Source of the DNA: Pseudomonadota bacterium
GTDB lineage: Bacteria; Pseudomonadota; Gammaproteobacteria; Burkholderiales; Burkholderiaceae_D
DNA: 15,039 bases
Reading direction: 5' to 3'
NCBI GenBank assembly: GCA_023389425.1
Contig: JAEWEK010000343.1
Location: forward strand, 1 to 15,039
Below the pieces are notes generated by a model, which was not told the origin of the DNA, made no database searches, and saw only the letters and a list, made by a program, of their open reading frames with translations. The position numbers were made by a program, and so were the translations under genes. This document shows positions 8,066-15,039 of this stretch, one piece after another; the first letter of the stretch is position 1; each line of letters opens with the position of its first letter.

Positions 8066-10035
8066 TTGTTCTCCTCCGCGCGCCAGGCCTTGGTAAATGC
8101 GGTATCGACCGCCGGTCTGGCCTGCAGCCTCACCTGCGGCGTGCCGGCGCCCTCGCGCAGCCACGCGCGCAAGGCCGTGCGGCATGGCATGCAGCCGTCT
8201 TCCACGTCCTGGATCGAGCGCTGCGCGGCCAGGCGCTGCAAATCGGTGGGGATGCGCTCGCGCACCCAGTCGTGCGCGGTGCGCGTCCACAGCGCCGGCA
8301 GCGGACCGTCGGTGGACAGCACCTGCAGCAGCTCGCGCAGCTGCTGCGGCACCTTGTCGGGCGCCTCGTCCTGCACGCGCTTGCTGCTCGCGCTGCCGGC
8401 CATGTCGCCCGTCATGCGCTTGTCTTCCTTGATCGGCGGCGGCGCGAAGGCGGTCTTGTGCAGGTAGATGCGGTCGGCCTGCTGCAGCTCCTTCACCGCG
8501 TCCAGCGCCTTGTACTCGGGAGGCAGCGCGGTCCCGGGCGTAATCGCGCGCAGGGCCTTCTCGGCATCCCACATCGCCGACAGCGCGCGCCGCAGGACCT
8601 TCTTGGTGGCGTCGTCGAACAGCGTGGCGTTTTCCGCCTGGTCGTGGGCGTGGCCGTACTCGTGCAGGACGTCCTTCTTCTCGCCGGGATGGTCGTCGTC
8701 GTGGCCGTCGCCGCCGAACAGCGTCGATTCCTCGCCGAGGAACTGGCCGTAGCGGCGCCGCAGCTGTGCCTGGTCGGCGGCGATGGCCTGGCTGCGGTCG
8801 CGCACCGTGGCCTCGCTCATGTGCTTCGCCTTCATGTCCGCCACCAGCTGCTCGGTGTCGATGATGATCTGGCGCTGGCTGCGCAGGCTCTCGGGCTTGA
8901 CCAGCATCGGCATCGCCGATGTCTCGTTGTCGTCCGCTTGCACCGGCGCCGGCAGGCGCAGCGTGTAGGTCGGCGACTGCACCGTGTGCGGCCGCGGGGC
9001 GTTGTCGCTGGCGCGCACGAAGAAGTACAGCTCGTCGCCCGGCTCCATGCCCAGCTCGGCCAGCGTCCACTGCTTCGACCAGTCGCGCCGGCGCGGGTCG
9101 CTCGATTCCGGCAGCGGCATTTCGCGGTCCGAGAAGCGGATGTTCTCGCCGCTGCCGCGCGCCAGGGTCAGGTGCAGGGTGGCGCGCTGCACGCGATAGT
9201 CGTCGCGCACCGAGACCGCCACTGCGACCGTCTTTGCATCCTCGCGCAGTTCATGCACCATCTCGGCGGGCGCGATGACGTCGATCTCGGGGGGCTGGTC
9301 CAGCGTCACCTTGATGTTGTAGCGGGTGCCGTGCCAACGCCAGAACATGGACTCGCTGGCGCTCATGCGCACGCAGGGCTGGCCGGCCGGCAGCGACTGG
9401 CCGCCGCTCAGCTCGACCAGCGCATCGAGCGCCGCGCCGCTCTTCTCGCACCATTCGATCTCGCTGTATTCCGGCACCTGCAGGTCGCGCGGCGCGCCCT
9501 GGCTGGCGGCGGCGCCGGTGTAGGCGGGCGGCGTCACCTTGAGCACCAGCTCCTGGCGCAGCACCGCCTTGGGCAATACCGCGCGCAGGCCCGGCGCCTG
9601 CCTGGCTGCCGTGGCGAGCGGATGCGAAGTCGCCACCCACACAGCCGCCGCCGCGAGCAAGCTCAGTCCCAGCCAGGGCAAGCCGAGCGGAACACGTGCG
9701 CCGGCGATCGAACGCACGGCGCTGCCGTCCAGGTTCGCATCGACGCGCTGGAGCAGGCGTTCGCGCTGCATGCGCGCGACCGGGGTCTGCGCCTCGACCA
9801 GCAGGCCGCTGCTGTCTTCCAGTTCGGGCAGGGCGTCATCCAGCCAGCGCGGCCAGCGCGCCGCAGCCTTCCGATGCACCTTGTAGGCATCCCATGCGCA
9901 CCACGCGGCCCAGGCGCCAACGCCGGCGGGCATACGCAGCGCCAGCCAAGGCAGCAGGCCGGCCACCCACACGGGCGCGCGCCGCAGCAAGGCCGCGCGG
10001 CCGATACGCGCTGCGATGTCAGCGGCGGCGCGCAT
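8062..10035 (-). CDS. DUF4175-like membrane protein
   Basis: A 657-residue protein with hydrophobic stretches near residues 14-48 and 118-138. A long soluble part follows, containing VTPPAYTG and a later DDYRVQRATL stretch, the style of DUF4175/large conserved membrane proteins found beside BatA-like genes. Beta-sandwich repeats are likely at about 150-340. The C-terminal part (about 370-600) is helical and charged and includes a His/Asp-rich run at 445-465 (HDDDH, then HEYGHAHD). Near the end is CMPC (C615, C618). The start ATG 10035 has GAAAGGG upstream and overlaps the BatA-like gene by 17 bases. The stop overlaps the next gene as ATGA. No enzyme activity is established; the HEYGH run could be a metal site or chance. 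Confidence 0.8.
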   Translation of the reverse strand: MRAAADIAARIGRAALLRRAPVWVAGLLPWLALRMPAGVGAWAAWCAWDAYKVHRKAAARWPRWLDDALPELEDSSGLLVEAQTPVARMQRERLLQRVDANLDGSAVRSIAGARVPLGLPWLGLSLLAAAAVWVATSHPLATAARQAPGLRAVLPKAVLRQELVLKVTPPAYTGAAASQGAPRDLQVPEYSEIEWCEKSGAALDALVELSGGQSLPAGQPCVRMSASESMFWRWHGTRYNIKVTLDQPPEIDVIAPAEMVHELREDAKTVAVAVSVRDDYRVQRATLHLTLARGSGENIRFSDREMPLPESSDPRRRDWSKQWTLAELGMEPGDELYFFVRASDNAPRPHTVQSPTYTLRLPAPVQADDNETSAMPMLVKPESLRSQRQIIIDTEQLVADMKAKHMSEATVRDRSQAIAADQAQLRRRYGQFLGEESTLFGGDGHDDDHPGEKKDVLHEYGHAHDQAENATLFDDATKKVLRRALSAMWDAEKALRAITPGTALPPEYKALDAVKELQQADRIYLHKTAFAPPPIKEDKRMTGDMAGSASSKRVQDEAPDKVPQQLRELLQVLSTDGPLPALWTRTAHDWVRERIPTDLQRLAAQRSIQDVEDGCMPCRTALRAWLREGAGTPQVRLQARPAVDTAFTKAWRAEENK

Positions 10036-11002
10036 GCGTCAGCACCCTTTCAAGAGCAAACAGGGCAACGATCAGCCACGCCAGCATGGTCCGCAGTTCG
10101 CCTTCGGCTTCGTCCGACTGCCACACGCGCCTGCCCTCGGTGGTGTACGAGGGCGTAGTGTACGGCTGGGGCGCGTAGTGCAGCCGCTGCCAGGCGGCGA
10201 ACAGGAGGCGCGCGCCGTCCGGGTCTTTCGGCGGCCACGCCGCATCGCTCCACAGGCGCCCACGGGCGCTGTCGGCGTAGCGCATGCCGTCGACCTGCCT
10301 TGCCTCGCGCAGTTCGGGGAAGGCGCTGGCGTCCGCCACCCACCACAGCGGTGCGTGCAGGCCGGCGGCGGGTGCTTGCGGCACGTCCCAGATGATCAGG
10401 TCGGCCTTCGAGGTCGGCTCGTCGTCGATGACGTAGCGGTCGCCGCCGTCCAGCGTGCTGAACAGGCGGCGCCACGCCTGCGCCCGCCCGCTCACGATGG
10501 CGACGTGGCGCGTCACGGCCTCGCGCGGCGCGCTGGCGGTATGCAGCTCGAAGCGGCGGCTGAACGCCGGTTCGGTGGCCGGCATCGGCAGGTCGCCCAG
10601 CACCAGCACGCGCGACTGCGGGCGCCACTCGCGCTCGTGGCTGCGCAGCCAGTCCAGCGCCTGCGCGGGCGGCAGCTCGATCCGCTGCGCGTCCTTCAGG
10701 CCTGCGGCGGCGATCTGCTTGTCGGCCCACGCCGCATCGGTCCCCTTTGCCACCACGACCGAATCGGGCCGCCACGGCAGCACGGGATCGGCCAGCCACG
10801 TAATGACCGCGAGCAGCAACAGGCAGCGCAGCAGCAGCAGGACGACATCGACCCAGCGCCAGACGCGCACCTGTTTTGGTTCGACGCGCGGCACGAAGCG
10901 CGCCGTCGCCAGCGGCTGCGCGCGCGTCTGCACGCGCCGCTGCCGGTGCCACCACACGGGCAGCAGCAGGACCGGAAGCGCCAGCCACCACAAGCTGTTC
11001 AT
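10019..11002 (-). CDS. BatA N-terminal-like membrane protein without a recognisable vWA metal site
   Basis: A 327-residue protein. The N-terminal double-membrane unit (about residues 4-18 and 50-71) matches the BatA-type aerotolerance N-terminal domain, with its basic linker and ATARFVPRVEP segment. A third membrane helix is near 303-320 (TMLAWLIVALFALERVL). In BatA/BatB a vWA domain with DxSxS would start soon after helix two. Here the equivalent strand reads SVVVAKGTDAAW, with no MIDAS triad. The ATG at 11002 is preferred over the in-frame start at 11026, because it forms an ATGA overlap with the DUF58 stop and has GAGG five bases upstream. It probably anchors or docks the DUF58/MoxR pair at the membrane; this is inference from operon context. 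Confidence 0.8.
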   Translation of the reverse strand: MNSLWWLALPVLLLPVWWHRQRRVQTRAQPLATARFVPRVEPKQVRVWRWVDVVLLLLRCLLLLAVITWLADPVLPWRPDSVVVAKGTDAAWADKQIAAAGLKDAQRIELPPAQALDWLRSHEREWRPQSRVLVLGDLPMPATEPAFSRRFELHTASAPREAVTRHVAIVSGRAQAWRRLFSTLDGGDRYVIDDEPTSKADLIIWDVPQAPAAGLHAPLWWVADASAFPELREARQVDGMRYADSARGRLWSDAAWPPKDPDGARLLFAAWQRLHYAPQPYTTPSYTTEGRRVWQSDEAEGELRTMLAWLIVALFALERVLTHARRR

Positions 11003-11886
11003 GCGCGCCTCGGCTGGCGCAGCCACATGCGCAATACCTCGCCCGGCGGCTGCTCGATCCGGGCGGTGGTCAAGGGAATGTCATGCTGGCGGCACTCGGC
11101 CTTCACTGTCGCGAAGTGGGCGTCGCGGTTGCGGCGATAGGTCTCGCGGGCGGCGGCATCGAAGGCGAACACGCCCTCTTCCTGTTCCGGATCACGATAG
11201 GCCGGACCAGCTTCGAAACTGGCCTCGCATTCGGCCTGCGTCTGCAGGCACAGCGCGCGCACGTCGTGCTGCATGTGGCGCAGGCGCACCAGCGCTTCCG
11301 ACAGCGGCGACGGCCAGTCGAGCAGGTCGCTGGCGGCGAACAGCACGCTGGGCGAGCGCGCGAAATGCAGGGAGCTGCGCAGGACCTCGGCTTCCGGCAG
11401 GCTGCCTGCGGCATCCGCACGGGACATCTGCGCCAGCACCCGCTGCAGCTGGCGCGGGCCGCGCGCCGCCGGCGTGAACTGCACCGCGCCATCGCGCAGC
11501 ACCACCAGGCCGAAGGCATCGCCCTGGCGCTGCGCGATCGCCGCCACGCAGCCCAGCAAGGCGCGCGCATACGACAGCTTGTCCAGCCCCTCGACAGAGT
11601 GGCTTGGTTCGCTCATCGATGCGCTCGCGTCCAGCAGCAGCCACACGGCGACATGGCTGTCGCGCTCGGCCTCGCGCACATAGTAGCGGTCCGCGCGCGC
11701 CAGCAGCTTCCAGTCCACGCGGCGCCACTCGTCGCCCGGCGCGTAAGCGCGGTATTCGGAGAACTCGACGCCCGCACCGCGCTCGCGGCCGGCATGGATG
11801 CCGTGGCCGAGCCCCGCCAGCACGTGACGGATCACGAGGTCGAGGTCTTTCGTTTGCGCGATCAGCGCCGAACTTGCCAGCGCCAA
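10999..11886 (-). CDS. DUF58 / vWA-like protein, partner of MoxR
   Basis: A 295-residue soluble protein. The DUF58 signature is present (YRAYAPGDEWRRVDWKLLAR, about residues 45-64), followed by a vWA-type strand and metal site, LLLDASASM, with D86, S88 and S90. These proteins are usually encoded next to MoxR ATPases and are thought to be their adaptors or substrates. No ATG occurs before residue 91, which is inside the domain. The only start that gives a full-length protein without running back into MoxR is TTG at 11886, with AAGG at 11896-11899 and nine bases of spacing. The MoxR stop is one base away. The frame is open upstream to 12039 but there it is a shadow of MoxR. The stop overlaps the BatA-like gene by ATGA. 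Confidence 0.9.
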   Translation of the reverse strand: MALASSALIAQTKDLDLVIRHVLAGLGHGIHAGRERGAGVEFSEYRAYAPGDEWRRVDWKLLARADRYYVREAERDSHVAVWLLLDASASMSEPSHSVEGLDKLSYARALLGCVAAIAQRQGDAFGLVVLRDGAVQFTPAARGPRQLQRVLAQMSRADAAGSLPEAEVLRSSLHFARSPSVLFAASDLLDWPSPLSEALVRLRHMQHDVRALCLQTQAECEASFEAGPAYRDPEQEEGVFAFDAAARETYRRNRDAHFATVKAECRQHDIPLTTARIEQPPGEVLRMWLRQPRRA

Positions 11887-11887
11887 C

Positions 11888-12892
11888 TCAGTCGACCTTG
11901 ATCTCGCGGCGCAGGGACTGCAGGATATCGGCGATTTCGATGCCGTCGGCTTCCGCTTCGAAGTTGCGCAGCACGCGGTGCGCCAGCACCGGCAGCAGCA
12001 TGGCGCCGATGTCCTCGCGCGTGACCGCCAGCCGGCCATGCATCAGCGCGCGCGCCTTCGATGCCAGCACCAGCGCCTGGCCGGCACGCGGGCCGGCGCC
12101 CCAGCCGACGTGCTTCTGCACCGCGGCCACCGTGCTCTCCGCCGGACGCGTGGCGCGCACCAGGCGCGTGGCGTAGCGCAGCAGGTGGTCGCCGATCTCG
12201 ATGTCGCGCACCAGCAGCTGCAGGCGCAGCAGGGTCGCCACGTCCATCGCCGGCTCGGCATCGTCCAGCCCCGCGTGCGTGGTGCGCGAGACCATCAGCA
12301 CTTCTTCCTCTTCGGTCGGATAGCCGACGTCGATGCGTAGCAGGAAGCGGTCGAGCTGGGCTTCCGGCAGCGGATAGGTGCCGGCCTGTTCGATCGGGTT
12401 CTGCGTCGCCAGCACGAAGAAGGGCTTGGGCAGGCGGTGCGTGGTTCCGGCGAAGGTGACGGCGCGCTCCTGCATCGCCTCCAGCAGCGCCGACTGGGTC
12501 TTGGGCGGCGCGCGGTTGATCTCGTCCGCCAGCAGCACCTGCGTGAACACCGGTCCCTGCTGGAAGCGGAACACGCGCTGGTGCGTCTCGACGTCCTCTT
12601 CAAGGATCTCGGTGCCGACGATATCGGAGGGCATCAGGTCCGGCGTGAACTGCACGCGCCGGAATTCCATGTCGGTGGCCTGCGCCAGCGACTTCACCAG
12701 CAGCGTCTTGCCCAGTCCCGGCACGCCTTCGACCAGCGCGTGGCCGCCCGCCAGCAGGCAGGTGACGAGCAGCTCGACCACGTCCTGCTGGCCGATGATC
12801 ACGCGGCCCATGCTGCGCTTGAGCGCGTCCACCTTCGCCGCCAGCTCCGCGACTTCGTTCTCGTTCCATGCTATCGCGTCACGTTCCGACAC
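11888..12892 (-). CDS. MoxR family AAA+ ATPase
   Basis: A 334-residue AAA+ ATPase of the MoxR type. Walker A is GVPGLGKT (56-63). Walker B is VLLADEINRAPPKTQ, with D123 and E124. Sensor 1 is LATQNPIEQAGTYPLPEAQLDR, with N165, and the lid domain follows to the C terminus. MoxR ATPases act as chaperone-like remodelers, usually together with vWA-containing partners; the next gene supplies one. The start codon is GTG at 12892, not ATG: GGGAG at 12901-12905 is eight bases upstream and the next in-frame methionine is residue 28. It starts three bases after the DUF4159 stop. Length and motifs are complete. Confidence 0.95.
   Translation of the reverse strand: MSERDAIAWNENEVAELAAKVDALKRSMGRVIIGQQDVVELLVTCLLAGGHALVEGVPGLGKTLLVKSLAQATDMEFRRVQFTPDLMPSDIVGTEILEEDVETHQRVFRFQQGPVFTQVLLADEINRAPPKTQSALLEAMQERAVTFAGTTHRLPKPFFVLATQNPIEQAGTYPLPEAQLDRFLLRIDVGYPTEEEEVLMVSRTTHAGLDDAEPAMDVATLLRLQLLVRDIEIGDHLLRYATRLVRATRPAESTVAAVQKHVGWGAGPRAGQALVLASKARALMHGRLAVTREDIGAMLLPVLAHRVLRNFEAEADGIEIADILQSLRREIKVD
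11896..11899 (-). promoter_or_regulatory. ribosome binding site supporting the TTG start of the DUF58 gene
   Basis: AAGG lies nine bases upstream of TTG 11886, inside the last codons of the MoxR gene. It supports a TTG start and coupled translation with MoxR. Confidence 0.55.
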
Positions 12893-12895
12893 AGC

Positions 12896-13516
12896 TCAAG
12901 CTCCCAATGCGTATTGAATGATGTTGATGGCGAAGCGGGTATTGTCCACCGCCAGCCAGCGCTTGTTGCGAAAGTCGTAGTCCCACTCGCAACCGTAGTC
13001 CTTGTTCGAGTACAGCACGCGGATCCTGCCGTCGATCTCGATCGCCTTCAGGTATTCGTGCACCAGGTCGTCGCCCCAGCCGTTCAGCTCCACGGCGGTG
13101 TTGGGCGGGCCGTCGAACTTGAAGAAGCACGAATACAGCCGGTGCGAATTCGGGATCTTCTTCATCGCCTTGAGCCCGAAGATGCGGGCCATCTCGGCTT
13201 CGAACGATTTGGCGAACAGGCCGTCGATGTCGTGGTTGCAGTCGTCCACGAACACGAAGCCGCCGCCTTTCACGTAGCGCTCGAAATTGCGCCGCTCCGC
13301 CGGGGTGAACTGCACCAGCTTGTGCCCCGCCAGGTAGCAGAACGGCGCTTCGAGCATCTTCGGATCCGACAGCGCCACCAGCCGCTCCGCCGGATCGACC
13401 CGCAAGGTGGTGTATTCGACCAGCGAATTGAGCACGTTGCTGGGCATGCGGATGTCCACGTCCCAGTCGCCCGACTCGTAAGTCAGGCGCGTGAAGTAGA
13501 AATCGTACTGCGCCAT
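12896..13516 (-). CDS. DUF4159 domain protein
   Basis: A 206-residue soluble protein matching the DUF4159 family. It opens with YDFYFTRLTYESGDWD, has a central GGGFVFVDDCNHD strand-turn (about residues 85-97) and a later LYSCFFKFDG stretch. The family is thought to have a GATase1-like flavodoxin-type fold without a known activity. Here it stands alone, with no signal peptide or membrane helix, so it is probably cytoplasmic. In other genomes the domain can be fused to BatA-type membrane proteins, which fits the neighbours. The ATG has AAGG five bases upstream, overlapping the stop of the TldE gene. The GCTGTG after its stop leads directly into MoxR. Biochemical role unknown. Confidence 0.88.
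   Translation of the reverse strand: MAQYDFYFTRLTYESGDWDVDIRMPSNVLNSLVEYTTLRVDPAERLVALSDPKMLEAPFCYLAGHKLVQFTPAERRNFERYVKGGGFVFVDDCNHDIDGLFAKSFEAEMARIFGLKAMKKIPNSHRLYSCFFKFDGPPNTAVELNGWGDDLVHEYLKAIEIDGRIRVLYSNKDYGCEWDYDFRNKRWLAVDNTRFAINIIQYALGA
12901..12905 (-). promoter_or_regulatory. ribosome binding site supporting the GTG start of moxR
   Basis: GGGAG lies eight bases before GTG 12892, just upstream of the DUF4159 stop codon. It supports the GTG start over the later internal ATG. Confidence 0.55.
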
Positions 13517-13523
13517 CGGGACC

Positions 13524-14861
13524 TTACACCGCGTCGGACAGGGACGTGAAGTTGAAGTCGCGCAGGCGCATCGGCGGGATCACCATCTGGAACCGCACTT
13601 CATCCGGGCCGATCACCACCGGCTTGCCCAGTTCATCGACGTTGTTGAGCATCGTGATCGGGCTTTCGTTGAAGCGGAAGTTCTTGATCGGGTACTTGAT
13701 CTTGCCGTTCTCGACGTAGAAGGTGCCGTCGCGCGTCAAGCCCGTCAGCAGCAGCGACTGCGGGTCGACCATGCGGATGTACCAGGTGCGCGTGACCACC
13801 ACGCCCTTCTTGGTCGATGCGATCAGCTCCTCCAGCGACTTGGTGCCGCCTGCCATGATCATATTGCCCGGGCGGCCGGTCGCCTGCTGGCCCTTTTTCT
13901 GCGCCCAGTAGCGCGAGTATTCGAGCGAGGCCACCTTGCCGTCCTTGATCAGGTCGCGCTTTTCGCGGGCCAGCATCGAGCCGCTATCCCATGGCAGCAC
14001 CGGCACGTCCTTGTCCCACGGGTCGGACCACACGTTGACCTGTTCGTCGAACAGCTTCTCGCCGAGGCGGTTGCCGCCGCCCTTCTTGGCGAGGAAACTG
14101 CGGCCCTCGTCGGCCTGGCGCGCGCCGAAGGCGCCGAACATGCGGCCCACGATCTCGGACGTGGCGGCCGGCTCGAGGATGACGGTGTAGCGGCCCGGCT
14201 CCAGCGCGCGCGCTTCCACCGAACGCAGCGCCTTTTCGATCGCGACGTCGGATGCCTCGCGGGCGTCGAAGTGGCGGGCGTCGGAGGCGGAGCGCGTGAC
14301 CCATCCGGAACCGCGGCCGTCTTCGGTGCGCACGGTGCAGGTATAGTCAAGGCCCGTATAGTCCTGGTGGCCAAACACGCCGTTGGAGTTGGCGATGGTC
14401 TCGAAGCCGGCGGTGTCGGTGAAGAAGCCGGCGGCGACCAGGTTCTTCTTGCGGCAGGCGAGAATGGCCTGCGACGCCACTTCGGCGCGGTAGTCAGGAT
14501 CGATCGCCGCGGTCTGCTCGATGAAGGTCTGCGAAGCCTTGAACTCCTGCTTGCCCGGCGCCGGCATGAACTCCGGGTTTTCCGGCGCGAGCCGGGCGAT
14601 GTCCTCGGCGCGGCGCACCGCGCGCTCCAGCGCCTTGTCGTCGAATTCGTTGACGGTGGCCGTTCCCTGGCGCTTGCCGAAGGAAACCGTGACCGCCAGG
14701 TTGACGTCTTCCGTCACGCCCGAGGTCGACACGCCGTTGCGCGCGAAGCGGATATTGCCGGTGCGGCTGCCGTCGATGCGCACGCTGCATTCGTCGGCCT
14801 TGGACAAGCCGATCACGCGGTCGCAGATGCGTTTTGCTTCTTCCTGGTTGAGCTTTTTCAT
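13524..14861 (-). CDS. pmbA: TldE/PmbA-type subunit of the TldD/TldE protease
   Basis: A 445-residue PmbA/TldD superfamily protein of normal family length. The N-terminal region includes DGSRTGNIRFARNGVSTSG (about residues 29-48), the central part EPAATSEIVGRMFGAFGARQ, and the C-terminal half the TldD-family core with MIMAGGTKSLEELIASTKKG and VENGKIKYPIKNFRFN. I find no HExxxH zinc motif, so this is the non-catalytic TldE-type partner. In E. coli, TldD and TldE form a metalloprotease that trims the microcin B17 leader and degrades CcdA; only unfolded peptides can enter. The ATG has AAGGG five bases upstream, overlapping the TldD stop. A role in this operon, such as maturing a peptide for the MoxR/BatA machine, is inference. 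The symbol is by family, not by proven orthology. Confidence 0.88.
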   Translation of the reverse strand: MKKLNQEEAKRICDRVIGLSKADECSVRIDGSRTGNIRFARNGVSTSGVTEDVNLAVTVSFGKRQGTATVNEFDDKALERAVRRAEDIARLAPENPEFMPAPGKQEFKASQTFIEQTAAIDPDYRAEVASQAILACRKKNLVAAGFFTDTAGFETIANSNGVFGHQDYTGLDYTCTVRTEDGRGSGWVTRSASDARHFDAREASDVAIEKALRSVEARALEPGRYTVILEPAATSEIVGRMFGAFGARQADEGRSFLAKKGGGNRLGEKLFDEQVNVWSDPWDKDVPVLPWDSGSMLAREKRDLIKDGKVASLEYSRYWAQKKGQQATGRPGNMIMAGGTKSLEELIASTKKGVVVTRTWYIRMVDPQSLLLTGLTRDGTFYVENGKIKYPIKNFRFNESPITMLNNVDELGKPVVIGPDEVRFQMVIPPMRLRDFNFTSLSDAV

Positions 14862-14869
14862 GCTGTCCC

Positions 14870-15039
14870 TTATCCGATCTTGCGAGCAGTGTTGATGACA
14901 TTGATGCCGTTGAAGCGCGTCGTGCTGGAGCCGTGCGACACCGCGCTGACCTGGCTCGGCTGGCCTTTGCCGTCGAAAAAGGAGCCGCTCATGCGCCAGT
15001 CGCGTTCATCGCAGGTGGCCACGCAGGCGTTCCAGAATT
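14870..15039 (-). CDS. tldD: TldD-type metalloprotease subunit (C-terminal fragment; gene cut by window edge)
   Basis: The reverse frame is open from base 15037 to a TAA at 14870-14872, giving 55 residues of C terminus. The peptide runs FWNACVATCDERDW, then SGSFFDGKGQPSQVSAVSHG, and ends RFNGINVINTARKIG. The GKGQ and GINV patterns match the C-terminal end of TldD-family proteins. The catalytic HExxxH motif would lie upstream, outside the window. The TAA overlaps the AAGGG ribosome site of the PmbA gene and only eight bases separate the two, as expected for a TldD/TldE pair made together. It has no start in the window and is too short to show in a minimum-length ORF scan. Confidence 0.82.
   Translation of the reverse strand, partial: FWNACVATCDERDWRMSGSFFDGKGQPSQVSAVSHGSSTTRFNGINVINTARKIG

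Noticed and set aside
8066..9070. N-terminal extension of the 505-residue membrane protein
   Set aside because: The extension is out of frame within the DUF4175-like gene and has shadow composition. ATG 8065 has a strong GGAGGAG and an ATGA overlap.
8002..10158. Long plus-strand open frame opposite the DUF4175-like gene
   Set aside because: It is an antisense shadow with low-complexity Arg/Gln/His/Val composition and no recognisable domain. The minus-strand gene has ribosome sites and stop/start overlaps.
11887..12039. Upstream ATG for the DUF58 protein
   Set aside because: The added residues are a cysteine/arginine-rich shadow of the MoxR C terminus. TTG 11886 with AAGG fits the family length.

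Overview
This is a gene-dense, high-GC window. Codon use, gene packing and protein resemblance suggest a betaproteobacterium of the Oxalobacteraceae type (Massilia/Duganella-like). That placement is inferred from general resemblance, not from a marker gene. Thirteen protein-coding genes fill the window and two are cut by its edges. I see no RNA genes, insertion sequences, CRISPR arrays or long repeats. The longest gap between genes is about 50 bases.

Left block, plus strand, 1-5717. This holds the 3' part of a MacB/LolD-type ABC ATPase, two different MacB/FtsX-type permeases, an NtrC-type sigma-54-dependent response regulator and its histidine kinase. The ATPase stop codon overlaps an AAGGAG ribosome site for the first permease, and the first permease repeats the same arrangement for the second. 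Regulator and kinase overlap by ATGA. The likely picture is an envelope efflux or mechanotransmission transporter with a dedicated two-component system. A membrane-fusion partner and any sigma-54 promoter would lie upstream, outside the window.

Middle, plus strand, 5767-6546. A single gene for a divergent spermidine-synthase-fold protein is preceded by a possible extended -10 promoter embedded in a small palindrome. It ends one base from the end of the opposing operon.

Right block, minus strand, 15039 down to 6548. A tight eight-gene run reads, in transcription order: TldD (partial), TldE/PmbA, DUF4159 protein, MoxR AAA+ ATPase, DUF58 vWA protein, BatA-N-like membrane protein without a visible vWA metal site, DUF4175-like membrane protein, and a membrane protein with a GATase1-like segment. 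Neighbours overlap or are separated by at most 8 bases, so they are probably one transcript. MoxR and DUF58 proteins commonly act as an AAA+/vWA chaperone pair, and TldD/TldE form a peptide protease. Together with three membrane proteins this suggests an envelope-associated peptide-processing or maturation machine of unknown substrate. It is the best candidate here for an undescribed system. The individual families are known; their joint function is inference.
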